Assembly: GCA_033064195.1 (NCBI GenBank)
Contig: JARBJD010000341.1
Location: 1-64,000, forward strand
DNA from: Blattamonas nauphoetae
Taxonomy: Eukaryota; Preaxostyla; Oxymonadida
Direction of reading: 5' to 3'
Length of the DNA: 64,000 nt
Position 1 is the stretch's first letter, and each line of letters starts with the position of its first letter. The notes beneath the pieces are model-generated. The model was not told the origin of the DNA. It worked only from the letters and a program-made list of their open reading frames with translations, and ran no database searches. Of this stretch, positions 1 to 11,127 are shown in pieces. Made by a program: the position numbers and the translations under genes.

Positions 1-45
1 ATTTGAGCACTTGCTGTGTCGTCGGTTCGTAGTGTCTGATCTCTC

Positions 46-441
46 TCACAGGGTGTTTGAATGGAGTTGTTCTGATTGACATTGGTGGATTGGAATTATG
101 TCATCATCGTCCTCCTCTTCAAATTTCCTCTCCTTCATTGGATATTCATATTCAAACCCCATTGATTTCAAGTTTCTCATCTGTCCAGGAACAACTAGGT
201 CTTCAGGTGATTGAATTGCTATTGGTCTTTGCACTGGAATTGGTATTGGTCTTGCCTCTGCAGGCCTTCGAATCCGTGGTGAAAAATTCACTCTCTGAGT
301 CACCTCGTGATGATAAAATTGATATGCTTCGAATGCAAGTTTAGCAGTGCTATCCCGAATACGAACTCCTAGGAAGTTGCTTACAAATTGTTGAACTACT
401 CTTCTTCCATCAGGTAGTGATAATTCGGAATAAACCTCCAT
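46..441 (-). CDS. Small acidic-tailed hypothetical protein (131 aa)
   Basis: An uninterrupted ATG-started frame of 131 residues lying downstream of, and in the same orientation as, the polymerase region. The N-terminal half is mixed alpha/beta in composition, the middle is rich in Arg and Pro, and a run of Glu/Asp (residues about 108-115) precedes a polar C-terminus. I do not recognise a family. Its position suggests it belongs to the virus-like element, but the TTTAATTTG motif found before other ORFs of that element is not present directly upstream. It could also be a chance frame; the acidic cluster and the orientation are the only support. Confidence 0.3.
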   Translation of the reverse strand: MEVYSELSLPDGRRVVQQFVSNFLGVRIRDSTAKLAFEAYQFYHHEVTQRVNFSPRIRRPAEARPIPIPVQRPIAIQSPEDLVVPGQMRNLKSMGFEYEYPMKERKFEEEDDDDIIPIHQCQSEQLHSNTL

Positions 442-639
442 TGAACCAATCCTCGAGTATGTTTCATCATTTCCATCAAAGGTCCATTAGAATCAGCGCC
501 ATGATGACAGGTAAAACGTTAGTTAAAGTCCATTTCTTTTCGACTATTTCGTTTTTCGAATGCTGTGTGCACCGAAGTAACCTATTCACTAAAGTATTAA
601 TCTGTCGTGTATTCATTTATACAAAAATAAAGTTTGTGT

Positions 640-3600
640 TTATTCAATTATAAAATCAGTAGCTTTCAGTCCATGAATGAATGGAGGACAGGATTCATTT
701 TCAAGTACGATTGCCTTCAGATGAATTCCACTGAGACTGAGTTTCTGTTGTTGTATTTTTGCCATCTCAAATCCATTTGTATTCTCTTCGCTCACGATTC
801 TTCTCGTCTGGAACGCATCATTCTGATGCTTGAACCGTTTTACGGTGAAGTTCAGTGTTGTAGTCACAGTTTTCTCTCCATTCAGGCACTTCACATAATC
901 GTCACTTGTGATATTTGTTTTCTTTAGAGACACTCCTTTGATCTTACATTTCTCATCGAGAGAGTAACACTTTGGTGCAAGACAGATCATCTGTTCACCT
1001 TCCTTTTCAATTGCTAATCCCAACAGCTTCTTCTCATCGTCAACTCCTTTTTCAGGATTGGGGAACCATTCGTATTTGTGAGCATCATAGAATTCTTTGT
1101 CAGCAATAACATGTTCAAATTGTTGATGGATTCCAGCATTTGGATCTCCACTAATTGCCCAATAAGCAGAATCAGTATCACCCTCACAGAAATGAATCTT
1201 GTTCATGTCTAGGCATTTGTTCATGAAGTTGTAGATGAAATTCAGATACCAGAACTTGGCATTGTCGAGTGTGAACACTGCTTCTTGCAGACATGTTTTG
1301 CACGATGCTTTCTCTCTGTCTTCAATCACAATGTAGTTGTCCTCATTGATCTCTCTTGTCGCTACAAATCCTTTCATCATTTGTTTCAAATACGTTCTCT
1401 TCTCATTGCAGATTGTGATTGAGTTGTACTTCTCAGTGTTCATTCCATCATATCCGTAGCTTCCATTCAAGTTGGTCTTACAGAATTGTTCCTTTCCCTT
1501 GTTTCCAACCTTCATTGCTTCTATTCTATCATTCATGAATGACGTCACAAATGGTTCGAATCCAGCGTGTCTCGAGAACACCATCACACTCTTAATATCA
1601 TCAAGAATGAAGTGGCAGTAGTCGATGAGGAACCACAGATAGTATGTCGAAAAGAACATATACTGATCGTGTGCTCAGAGTTGGGTCAGCTTCCGTTGTT
1701 TGTCATCAGTCTTCAATCCATGTTTCTTCATCAGTGTATGTCTTCTCTCAATGTTTCTTCTGTTATTGACCACAATGTTTCTGAAGATTGGTGGGAAGTT
1801 CATGAAATCATTAATGTATTTCTCATCGATGTGTCCTTTCAGTTCTCCAACGAACAATGTCTTCTGATTTTTGTCTTCGATAATCTTACGGCATTCTTTG
1901 TCTCCTGTTGCGGTGAACAAACATCTTCTTCCTGTACACTCTGTGATTCGTGTATGGATTGTTCTTGTTCTTGATTGAAAGCACTTGGATAAAGTGAATT
2001 GAAATCAACACCATAAACGTGAGTCATTTTATGTTCTGTATCTTTGGAGACAACTTTTCCATCTTCATATGTGAAGTGATTGATTGGTGTCACGTCTTTA
2101 ATGTTCTGTCGATGTTGAACATTCGATAATCCACCAGTCACTGGGCTCAACTTGTGATATGTTTGTTCGATTGTCAGAGTCATTGGTAGTGATTTCCAGA
2201 TGCAGTACTTCTTCAGTTGAATTCTCAATCGAGTGAGATGCTCATCCTTGTCTGACTTGTAGGTGTTGCAGTAATCACAGCAGATCTTCACGTTCTCTTT
2301 TGAATGTCCTTTTGAATTGTCGATTCTATCTAATGTTGGTCGCACTGCTTGTGAGAAGTGACTCTTGCAGATATAGCACTCTCTTGCACTGTTGGACGAA
2401 CCACTCATAGTCTGCTTCAGTGACATTTTTATCAGTACTGCGATGAGCTTTCTGTCTTGATAGATGTACGATGCAACTTTGTACTTCCAGTATTGCTTGG
2501 TGATTTTTATTTCTCCAGATTGATCCACTCCATTGAAATCATCGTCGATATCAAAGTCTTTGTAGGCACACGTATTTGATTGCAGAAGCGTTGGCTGACA
2601 ATGAGAGATTGTGCAACATATCCACTTTGTATTGGAAGTTCAGATCAATCAGATTGTCCAGAGGTGCAATCATACATTCGACGTCTCTGATGTTGTAGAA
2701 TTTCAGGTATTCCCATCTGTTTTGAATCCTTGTTTGTTCCAATCATCAAAATAAATTGGTAATCAGTGTCGGACATTTCACTGTTGTTCAGACTCGAATA
2801 GAATTCATATTTGGAGAATGGTTCTTGTTTGCTCAGCACTGTGTCGTAGTCTGATGAGTCGAATGATTCGTAAGCAAAGAATGATTTCTGGAGTGTAGTG
2901 TTTCCTCCGAAAGCTTTGACTGCATTATCCAAAGTCATTGGTCCGGTATACGACATCATGTCAATAAAGCGAAGAACCTGTTGTGTCTTCTCATGTCGGA
3001 TCAGTACTTGTTTGTACTTCGTTGTTGATCAAGGAAGCTCACCACTTTCCAATCCTTGTCAACGAGATCACGAAAGATGAGATTGATGTCGAATCTGGAA
3101 CTGTTGAATCAATCACACTGACTTCATTCTGTGAGGGTATTTCAGGATCTTCATAGTAGTTGTCTTCTCGAACTGTCTCAGCATATTTGAAGAGTTCTCT
3201 GATCCATTGCTTCACAAAGTCCTTTCCATCTCGAAGATCAAAGTAGATTGACTTCACCTGATTTTGTTTTGATTGCAGATGCAACGGAGAGAGAGGCTTC
3301 AAGTGTGAGATCAGTTGTGTGTTGTCATCAGAGAATAAATTGTCAAGAATGAGATCTTCCATGGTTTCGAAATCGTATGTGATGTAGTATTGTGTTGGTT
3401 TGAATTCGTCTTGTCTCTTGTGTGCCATCAGAAATTCAAATGTTCTATTGTTGAGAATATGTGGAACATATGGTCTTGGTGTCTTATCAAGTGAGATCTT
3501 CTTCACGTGTTTTCCATCAAGTTCTTTGCACTCTCTGAGATGCTTCTCACAATCTCTGCTGTAATTTTTATTCTTCACTTGGAATCCTCTAGACTGACAA

Positions 3601-5055
3601 TATGGACAGAGTTTGTATCCAGTGATTTTCTCAGGATCCACAATGAACATCACATGAACGAGTGTGGCTGTTAATGGAATCATCAGAAGTGAGAGAACGC
3701 TTGCATCATCATTTTCGTTGATGTACGATTGACTGAGGAAGTAACGACCTTTGGGGTCACTAGTCGAACTAGAGTTCGGGTACTTCTTCTTGTCTTCGTC
3801 GTATTCATAAATGTGAACTGTGATGTTGAATTGAATCATTGCTTTCTCAATGTCTGATGCAATATCAAACCCAGGATAATTCTGAAGATGTGGGGTCAAT
3901 TGTCGAGATTGGAGATGAGTGAGATTCATCCATTGTGCGAACAATCTGTAGGCTTCACTGTTCCTCATATTGATAGATATTTTCTTGCCTTGAACTTCAG
4001 GAAGTGTGAGGAATGATAGCTTGAAAGAAGCAGATATTGTACTCAGAATCGATGTATCGAACATTCCTCGTTTTGATGTGTTCAGTGAGAATTGCATTGG
4101 CTTTTCCTGCAACTGGGAATCGATAGACTGCAACCAGTATGGAGTGGAATGCAATGTACATTGTCTTCGTATCCATCAGTGTTCTCTCTTGAGATTCTTT
4201 GATTAGATTGATTGCATATTTTGAATACTCATTGATGTCGCCTGAACTTCCTGATCACGGTTGGAAACTCTTTGATGTGTTCTCCAATTCTGGTCTGAAG
4301 TCATTGTAAGTTGTCTCATCTTTGTCTTTTCTCTCGATGATCTTTCCAAAGTCAATACAAATCTTGAATGGATGATCTTTCTCTTTGTCGAACACTGCTT
4401 TAATGAAGGTTGTGATTTCTTCAACGTTCTTCAAGTGATTGTGGAAGTACAACTGATTTGGTTTTCCATTATCCTCAACCTTCTCGACCTCATTCTTTTT
4501 GAACTTCCTTCGTGCATTCATGAGACAAGAATTGAATGCTGCTTTGTCACGCGGTTCAGCAAGTAATATGCATTCTTCAAATCCATCAAATGTCTGTACT
4601 TCTCTCTTTTCCATTTGTTCATTTTTCTTCTGAATGATTAACAGATTCTTCATCCAATGATCCATCAGCTTCTCTTCAATTGATTTCAGTTTCCACGTCA
4701 TTTTGAACACTTGCTTTTTCAGTTCATCTTTGTTCACTCTTGGATTTTCTTTCATGATTTGCATTCTTGCTTTGCTGTCTTCTTCATTCATCATTGCATT
4801 GTTATTGTGCTCTTCCAGTTTGTGAATAAAATCATCAATCTGATAGTTGGTAATATTCCTTATCTCTCCTTCAAAATGGAGATCTGGATTCTTGAGCATT
4901 GACAGGAGATATGCACGATGATGTTGGTAGTTTCTAATGTTTGGATTATATGTTCGATCATAGCCATGTTCATCCTTGAATTCAAAGGTGGTGTTTGGAA
5001 ATAGCTCTCTTATTTTCGTGATGCTGTCTGTGACAAATTTCAGTGTCGCCGCCAT
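640..5055 (-). pseudogene. Protein-primed family B DNA polymerase region (fossil)
   Basis: Remains of the DNA polymerase of a Polinton-like element. From N to C terminus one can read a charged, helical N-terminal region (about 5.05-4.2 kb), an exonuclease motif of the DxE type (YDFETME, near 3.4 kb), the polymerase motif A (DFNSLYPS, near 2.0 kb), motif B (KTNLNGSYG, near 1.5 kb) and motif C (GDTDSAY, near 1.2 kb). These are diagnostic of family B polymerases, and the overall plan is that of the protein-primed branch used by Polintons and related elements. A segment with two CxxC pairs, HNH/zinc-ribbon-like, lies shortly before motif A. The region is broken in roughly four or more places and is not expected to give an active enzyme. 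The start at 5055 is an ATG preceded at a fixed distance by the element's shared upstream motif. Confidence 0.8.
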
Positions 5056-5070
5056 TTACTACAAATTAAA
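5056..5070 (-). promoter_or_regulatory. Shared upstream motif, polymerase start
   Basis: On the minus strand TTTAATTTG is followed by TAGTAA and then the ATG at 5055. The same nine bases at the same six-base distance precede the ATGs at 5484 and 11606. In compact virus-like genomes such a motif fused to the start codon is usually a promoter/initiator; here that role is inference. Confidence 0.5.
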
Positions 5071-5095
5071 AATCCGAAAATAAAAAGTTGAGCGT

Positions 5096-5484
5096 TTATT
5101 TCTGTTTTCTCTGATGGGGCTTTATCGTTGCCTTTAGCCAGGAATCAAGTCTAATTCTGAAGACTTCACTTCCGCCACTCTCTCGATAAGTGAATGGAAC
5201 CAGAACTTTGGTGTACTCACCTACGAGCTCACAATTGTATTTCTTCAGTTCATTTTCGACGAATGATTGAGTGTAGTGTCGACGTTTCGCGAAGTGAGGT
5301 CTGTTTCCTGATTCCACAACTTTGGTTTTATTCTCCATTCAACTCCCTCATGAACATACGTCACCGGCACATTATTTCTGACATACTCAGAGACTAGTGA
5401 ACAGTTCTCTTCTCTCATTGATTCAATTAATGCTTGTTCTGAACATACTCGACGTCTTTCGTTGTACATTTCAGTTGGATTCAT
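5096..5484 (-). CDS. Repeated-module ORFs of the virus-like element, proximal copy
   Basis: Two overlapping minus-strand frames immediately upstream of the polymerase region. They encode a module of roughly 55-60 residues seen twice: a Cys-Glu-Leu/Ser-Leu stretch followed by EY, a P-V/F-T-Y strand, an E-W/F strand, a Trp-Leu/Trp-Lys step, and HYTQSFVEN before the next copy. The same module recurs at 11.1-11.6 kb. Similar modules occur in phage and giant-virus proteins near endonuclease or zinc-ribbon folds, but I cannot name a family with confidence. The ORF starting at 5484 has the shared TTTAATTTG motif six bases before its ATG. It appears to hold about one break. Function unknown; membership of the virus-like element is inferred from position and from the shared motif. 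Confidence 0.4.
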
Positions 5485-5500
5485 TTAATACAAATTAAAA
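5485..5500 (-). promoter_or_regulatory. Shared upstream motif, repeated-module ORF
   Basis: TTTAATTTG, then TATTAA, then the ATG at 5484, read on the minus strand. The TIR element at 5501-8182 inserted inside this A/T-rich motif and duplicated AATTAAAA, which separated the ORF from its original upstream sequence. Confidence 0.5.
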
Positions 5501-8182
5501 TATACTGGCTGACCGAGGTGACCGGGTCACTTTTGGCCAAAAGTGGTGACGGTCAGTGACCGGAGGTTTTCGAAATATGGGTGAGATCTGAAACGATCTT
5601 TATTTGTAATTTTCCAAAAGTGGTTTATAAGAGCATGATAGACTGTTGTTGGAGAGAATGTTAGTTAAAAGAAATTGTTATTTCCCAATAATCACGTAAG
5701 AAGCCATACTCTCTCTTTCAGGATGGTGCCAGGAAAAAAATGACAGGAATGATCGAGACTGACATTCGAAAATGGACCTTCACAGTGAGAGATGAATCCA
5801 AAAATCTTAAATCAACTTTATCTTGTGAAGTGTAAACATTTCCTTCTTGAGAAACGGACGTACCGAATGACGTTGGCTGACTCCCATTTTCTTCTCTGGT
5901 TCAGGTCCTTGTCGAGTTGTCTGCAGTGAAAGTGGAACGAGAACACCATCGAGCAGAACGAGTCAGTGGAGGAGAACATTTCAGCTTCGTCTGGCCTGGA
6001 AGTTTCTCCTGTTGTTTGGTCATCTTCCTTGTTCTGTTCATCATTCTCTGTTTGTGTTTATCTTCGTTCTCGATCTTCTGTTCCTCTTCGTCCTGTTATG
6101 GTTCCTCTTCTTCCTTCTCTTCTCCTCTTTCTCTGCTCGTCATCCAGCTCGATCAATCTTCCCAACTCCTCTGTCTCTGTTCTTCTTCTCCTTCTCATCT
6201 TTCCTTCTCGTCTTCCCGTTCTTATATTCATCTTTCAGATCATGCTGAAATTCAAGGTCCTTCAAGAACAGAGACTACACTAGTAACGACTGATCGCTCA
6301 ACTCTCCTTCATCGCTTCCACAATCGATGTGAGTATTGTTTGGTTGCTTCTGGAGAGGGCTAGTTTTCGAGAAGGACAGTCGATGATTCGTCGAACGATG
6401 GTTTCAGCGGAGAGGAGACAAGCGAGGAGGAGTGAGAGACCATCGACACATCCGGAAGTGGCGATATCTAGGCAGAGTTCTGCATCGATGGAGAAGTGAG
6501 AGGAGGACAAAATCTTTGGAGAGATCATCGTTGATGGGGTGGAGGAACGAATTCTGTTGGACAGCTGCTTTCATCAGATCGACCGCATGGTCTTGCAAAA
6601 AGTTGAGTCTGGACAGCACGGAATCGCGGAGGAAGGACCCAACGATGAAGAGAGGAGGGATTGTGAACCTGCTCGCTGCTGTGCCATGCAATCGAAGTAC
6701 AATTCGCGGGAGAGTGCGAAAGGGTACTCCACAATGTCCTTCGACTCGTTAATCCACAACAGGATGAACTGCCAATACAGGGTGGTGAGAGAAGTGTTGT
6801 TCTTGGAGAGCGTGAGGACGGCTGTGGTGCTGTATGACTGCCCACACAACATGATAATCGACGAGACGGGCGATATCCTTCGTCTTCCAGATGACTCACA
6901 CTCACCACTGTCGTACACAACAGCGCGCCGAGTGCAGCCTTTGCGTGTTCTTCATCTTTCGGCGGGATCTGGCAGTCATCTTCCGTTAGCAGCGTGATTT
7001 CAGCCTGACTCTGCGTGGATCGGGACGGGCTCCTCTTTCCGGACAGGAAGTCGGAGATGCGGATGGACAGGCCGTGTGAGGAGAGGATCGTCGCAGCGTC
7101 GGGCGAGAGAAGTGCGATGTCTTTGAGAAGATGGATGAGTGGGATGAACTTTGCCAGGTTTCTCTGGAGCCGTCTCGTGTCCTCTTTCTGCTCGTCCTTC
7201 GCCTCATCTGCTCGAAGAGGAGCGATTAGTGGCTTCGTTGTTCGTTGGTAGTCAGGATTGACTTGGAAGAACTACGTTCCGTGCACGTTCGAATCTGTCG
7301 AAGATTATGATAATAATTCTTCACAATAAACTACTCGCCAACATTGACGGGATGGCAATTGACGGAAAGGCAAGAAACAAAGGCCTGAATGTTGACGAAA
7401 GATGATGAAGTTTCTTGCATCTCCACAATCAGCCCCTGAAGCGCGAGGAACGTTTTCATGATGTCAATATCTGAATTGTTCTGCATTCGGCCAGGAATTG
7501 ACTGTTGATAGGTAATCTTAGCTGGAACAGTCGGTGAATTGGCAAAGAGTGAGAGACGAAGAGGAAGGTGGGCGTTGAGGATTTGGATGTCTGAATTCAT
7601 ATAACAAGTCGCACACAGGTTCTGAAAACCGACAAAATCAAATGAGCGCTGCATAAAAACATTCTTCACGGATTTCAGAGCAAAGTGGACAGTTGGTTTG
7701 TTGAATAGACGAGAAATAATTGTGGTGATCGATCTTCCGACTATTTGGCCACGAGAAACAGCATGGGCAATGATTGGTTGCTGAGTGCCAGGATCAAGAG
7801 TGAACAACGCGCAGAGAATGGCGTGGACGACGTGTTTCAGAATAAAGAAGAAATTTGCAAAGATGGCGCCCTGGTGAGTAGTAGGATCGTTACATGTGCG
7901 ATTTGCGAGAGAAGGTCTGAATAGATGGGGGTATACTGTCGAATGGAGGTAAGAATGATGACCAATGAATGGACACTTTGTCGGACAGCGCTAGATGGAG
8001 ACGATGGGAAGATCGGATTTGTTTTTCCAAGTTTGATTGAAAAGTCGTCTCATTCCACCTGTATTGGCAATAAAGACAGAATAAAACAGTTTTCGACCAG
8101 TTTTCGGCATTCTGAGTCGATCTGACCCTTAAAAAGAAAAATAGACACTGACCGAGCCAAAAGGCTCGGTCACGCCAGTATA
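5501..8182. mobile_element. TIR element with TATAC ends and 8-bp target duplication (copy 1)
   Basis: The left end reads TATACTGGCTGACCGAG and the right end, reverse-complemented, reads TATACTGGCGTGACCGAG, a short terminal inverted repeat with one base of offset. The flanks carry AATTAAAA at 5493-5500 and again at 8183-8190, an 8-bp target site duplication. Just inside each end are hairpin sequences: a perfect 18-bp palindrome CACTTTTGGCCAAAAGTG on the left and a nine-base stem GACCGAGCC with an AAAA loop on the right. No transposase is recognisable, so the element is probably non-autonomous. The interior carries minus-strand pieces of a ubiquitin-protease-like gene. The 8-bp duplication would suit a hAT- or MULE-like mechanism; the family is not established. 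It shares its architecture with the element at 18249-21112. Confidence 0.7.
6300..7830 (-). pseudogene. Ubiquitin-specific protease (USP, C19)-like gene fragments
   Basis: The minus-strand frame at 7331-7807 contains VGFQNLCATCYMNSDIQIL, which matches the Cys box of USP deubiquitinases (usual form GLxNLGATCYMNSxLQ), with the catalytic Cys retained and the Gly before Ala replaced by Cys. Further downstream, between about 7.23 and 6.30 kb, coding-like helical segments such as LAKFIPLIHLLKDIALL appear in successive different frames. They resemble the alpha-helical regions of very large USPs, but this is a weaker match. Most of the catalytic domain, including a recognisable His box, is missing, and the frame changes several times. 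I read this as a decayed piece of a host USP gene trapped inside the TIR element. It could instead be a multi-exon gene whose introns I have not resolved. Confidence 0.5.
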
Positions 8183-8429
8183 AATTAAAAATTCAAAAAT
8201 AAATTTTCATTCGTGATTTTATCATTTGTGATCTTCCGAGACTTCAATTCTGCCTTCGATGGGTTCGATCAGTCTTGTTCGATCAGAGAAAGTCCTTCAA
8301 TGGGACTCGATCCTCTCATTTCGTTCCTGATGGTTCTTTCCCGTTTGATTTAGGTGTGTTATGCTTTCTACTTTCACATTTGTTCTCTTTTCTTTTTTGA
8401 CATCTCATTCTTGTTCTCGATCATCGACT

Positions 8430-9930
8430 TTTTTCTACTCCTCTCATTTAGGTACACTAATGTGTCTTATCTTCTGAAAATTCGTTTCTGACTTCTCTTC
8501 AACAGGTTTGTTCTCTTTTTTGATAAATCTCTTCATAAAACTTTCTCTTGTACCAGATCGGATCGAACCAAACTCGACCTCAACATTCAGGTACACAAGT
8601 GTGTTTTATCGTTTGAAAGGATGTTGCACAACCGACACTCCACAGGTATTCTCTTCTTTTTATTCATCTTTTCATAAAACATCTTCATGTACTCGATCTG
8701 CGTGATCATCAAACTCAGGTACACTATTGCGTCTTATGACCAGAAAGTGCTGTTCACTGAATATTTGAAACAGGTTTGCTCTCTTTTTTGTATTATCTCT
8801 TTATAAGACACAATGACGTACCAGAATTTTCACTTCACTTTGACATTCTCTTTTCTGGTACAACACTTCACTTTATCCTCTCATTTTCACTTCATTGTCA
8901 ATTTTTCTCATTGTCTCTCACTTTTTACAAAATTAAAATTTAAAATGACGTGAACAAAATTTTGATCCTCATCTTTGCTCAAAAACTTCGTGATTCATCG
9001 ATAAAATTGTATGCGTTGGTACACCACTTTGTTTTACTTTCATTCAACTTTCATTTCACCTTTTACACTTCACTACTCTTCGATTTGTGCTCTTCATTTT
9101 TCTAAAACACAACGGTGTACCAACAAAACGCGATCTGAAGTGATCATCCAGATCAGGTACACCACTTCACCTTATCGTTTCATTTCACAACTATTTGATT
9201 TCAATTCTCTTTTGATCAAAACAAGGTAGAACACAGAACTAAAAAATGTTTGATCGTCAAGATAAAAATGAACTGTGAGATCTGGTACATGAATGTGTTT
9301 TATCACTTCAAACCTTGTTTCACTTCACAATTTTGATCTCTTTATTGACATTTTTGCTCTAATCTTTCATAAAACAAAGTGGTGTACCAACGAGACTCAA
9401 TCTGAAATGATCGGTGAGATCTGGTACATGAATGTGTTTTATCGTTTAGTTCTCACTTCAATCATTGTTTTTTACTCTTGTTTTCTGAAATTTTGATGAA
9501 CACGTTCATAAGGTGAAGTGGTGTACCAACGAAGTGAGAAAAACAATGACTGGAGAGATCTGGTACGTCACTTCACCTTATCGTTGCTAACATTGTTTCA
9601 CTTCACAATTTTACTCTAATTAGAAACATTTTGGTCAAACTCGTTCATAAAGTGAAGTGGTGTACCAACGGAACGCAAAGGATCAAGATCGCTCCGATCT
9701 GGTACATGATTTTGTTTTATCGTCTCATTCTCACTTCACTCACTTGTTTTTTCTCTTTGTTTGTGAAATTTTGACGAACCCGTTCATAAGGTGAAGTGGT
9801 GTACCAACAAAACACAAAGAATCAAGATCGCTCCGATCTGGTACATGATTTTGTTTTATCGTCTCATTCTCACTTCATTTACATTTTAGTACTCTAGTTT
9901 TGTGAAATTTAGATGAAGATGTTCATCAAA
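8430..9930. repeat. Tandem array of about 139-bp units with internal inverted repeats
   Basis: A half-site close to ATAAGGTGAAGTGGTGTACC recurs at 9369, 9508, 9647 and 9786, exactly 139 bp apart, with more diverged copies near 8532, 8672, 8803 and 9103. Between them lie near-reverse complements such as GGTACACCACTTCACCTTAT, so each unit holds a spaced inverted repeat. The short linker between outward-facing half-sites often contains GATC-rich sequence. The last two units (9.65-9.93 kb) are nearly identical, and the left part of the array is older. No protein frame is supported. The array sits in the part of the window attributed to the virus-like element. Its role (origin, satellite or boundary) is unknown. 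Confidence 0.7.
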
Positions 9931-11127
9931 CTCAATACTTTCCCACCATTTTCACTATTTCCATTTCACCATTCACTAACATACTTGCCCACTTCATTTT
10001 AGCTTCATTCACCTTCATTTGGTCTAATTAAGAGAAAAAGTCGACGAAAAATGAAGTATTGTGATGTGCTCGTGAAGTGTGAATGACTGAAAAATGGGTT
10101 GTAAAATGAGGGGAATGAAGAGGAGAGTTGAATACCTGAAATGTGAAACGTGGAAAGTGAAATGAGAGATGAAAGGTGTTGAAGTCGTTTAAGCTTAGAC
10201 AAACGGTATGATGGAAAAACACATAAAACCAACATTATGAAAAAACTAGTCGTTAAAAGTGTCGCGAAAATTCAGTACTCCCTCCTCGAAAGGTGAGAAA
10301 GAAGATGTGATGTGAGAAAATCGGGGCAAAAATCGATATGAGTGAAAAGTTGGTGAAAATGCGGTGCAAAAAAGGTGCGTTCAAAAAAAGAGGACTATGA
10401 AGGTGAGGTGATCGGAAACCTAGGAAAAGCGTCGGAAGGACGCGAATGCGAAGAAAACGAAAAATCTAACGCAAAAAACGAAAACTGACCAAAAAAGTGG
10501 TGAAAGATGAGGTGCAAAAGTGAACGTTCGAAGAGCCGCCAAAAGGCGACTCCGAGCGAAATGAAGTGTAAAAACGCAAATAGGAGGCAAAAGTGATCCT
10601 AAAAAGTGAAGTGCTGAAAGCGCATACATTTTTTTTAAAATTCGGAGAAACTCGAAAAATGGAATATGGGTTGATCTAGAAAAATCCCGATCCGGCCTTG
10701 ATCTAACCAAAAATTCCAAAAGTGTTTTTATCGCGAATTTCACCTTCTGAAATCGATTTTGTAATTTTAGAAGGTGTTTGAGGTGTGTTTGAGCCATTTA
10801 GCAGCAGTTTTAAGCAAGTTCTGAAAATCGACTTTTGGTAACTTTTCGACCACTGTTCGGTACGTAGCTCCGCGAATTCTCAACCGATCTTCATCAGGAT
10901 TGTTTTGATCGACGACTCACATCGTCTCCGACATTTTAGAATTTTTTCGATTTTTTCGAAGTGGTTCTCAAGTTGGATTCACTTTGTTGTGGTCAAAAAT
11001 AGATTTTCAGTGTTTTCATGACCTCTCGTGGTACTTTCTCAAGTGAGGACGGTCTCCAAAATACAACCAATTGTCTAGTCGAACGTAATACTCATTCTTT
11101 GTTCGTAAATCGCGATATTTGAATGGC
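9931..11127. other. No gene recognised
   Basis: A/T-rich sequence with G-rich purine tracts (for example around 10.05-10.25 kb). Open frames here are short and strongly biased in composition; the longest, minus 10420-10797, is Phe/Leu-rich and resembles no family. No tRNA or structured element was seen. Confidence 0.5.

Noticed and set aside
5917-6363. Ser/Leu/Phe-rich plus-strand protein with apparent signal peptide
   Set aside because: Three overlapping frames of similar composition arise from a pyrimidine-rich tract with no stable domain.
8430-9930. CRISPR array
   Set aside because: The repeats are 139-bp tandem units with inverted half-sites in a eukaryotic context, without unique spacers of constant length or cas genes.
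10420-10797. Minus-strand 125-aa frame
   Set aside because: Phe/Arg-rich, no homology features, in A/T-rich noncoding sequence.
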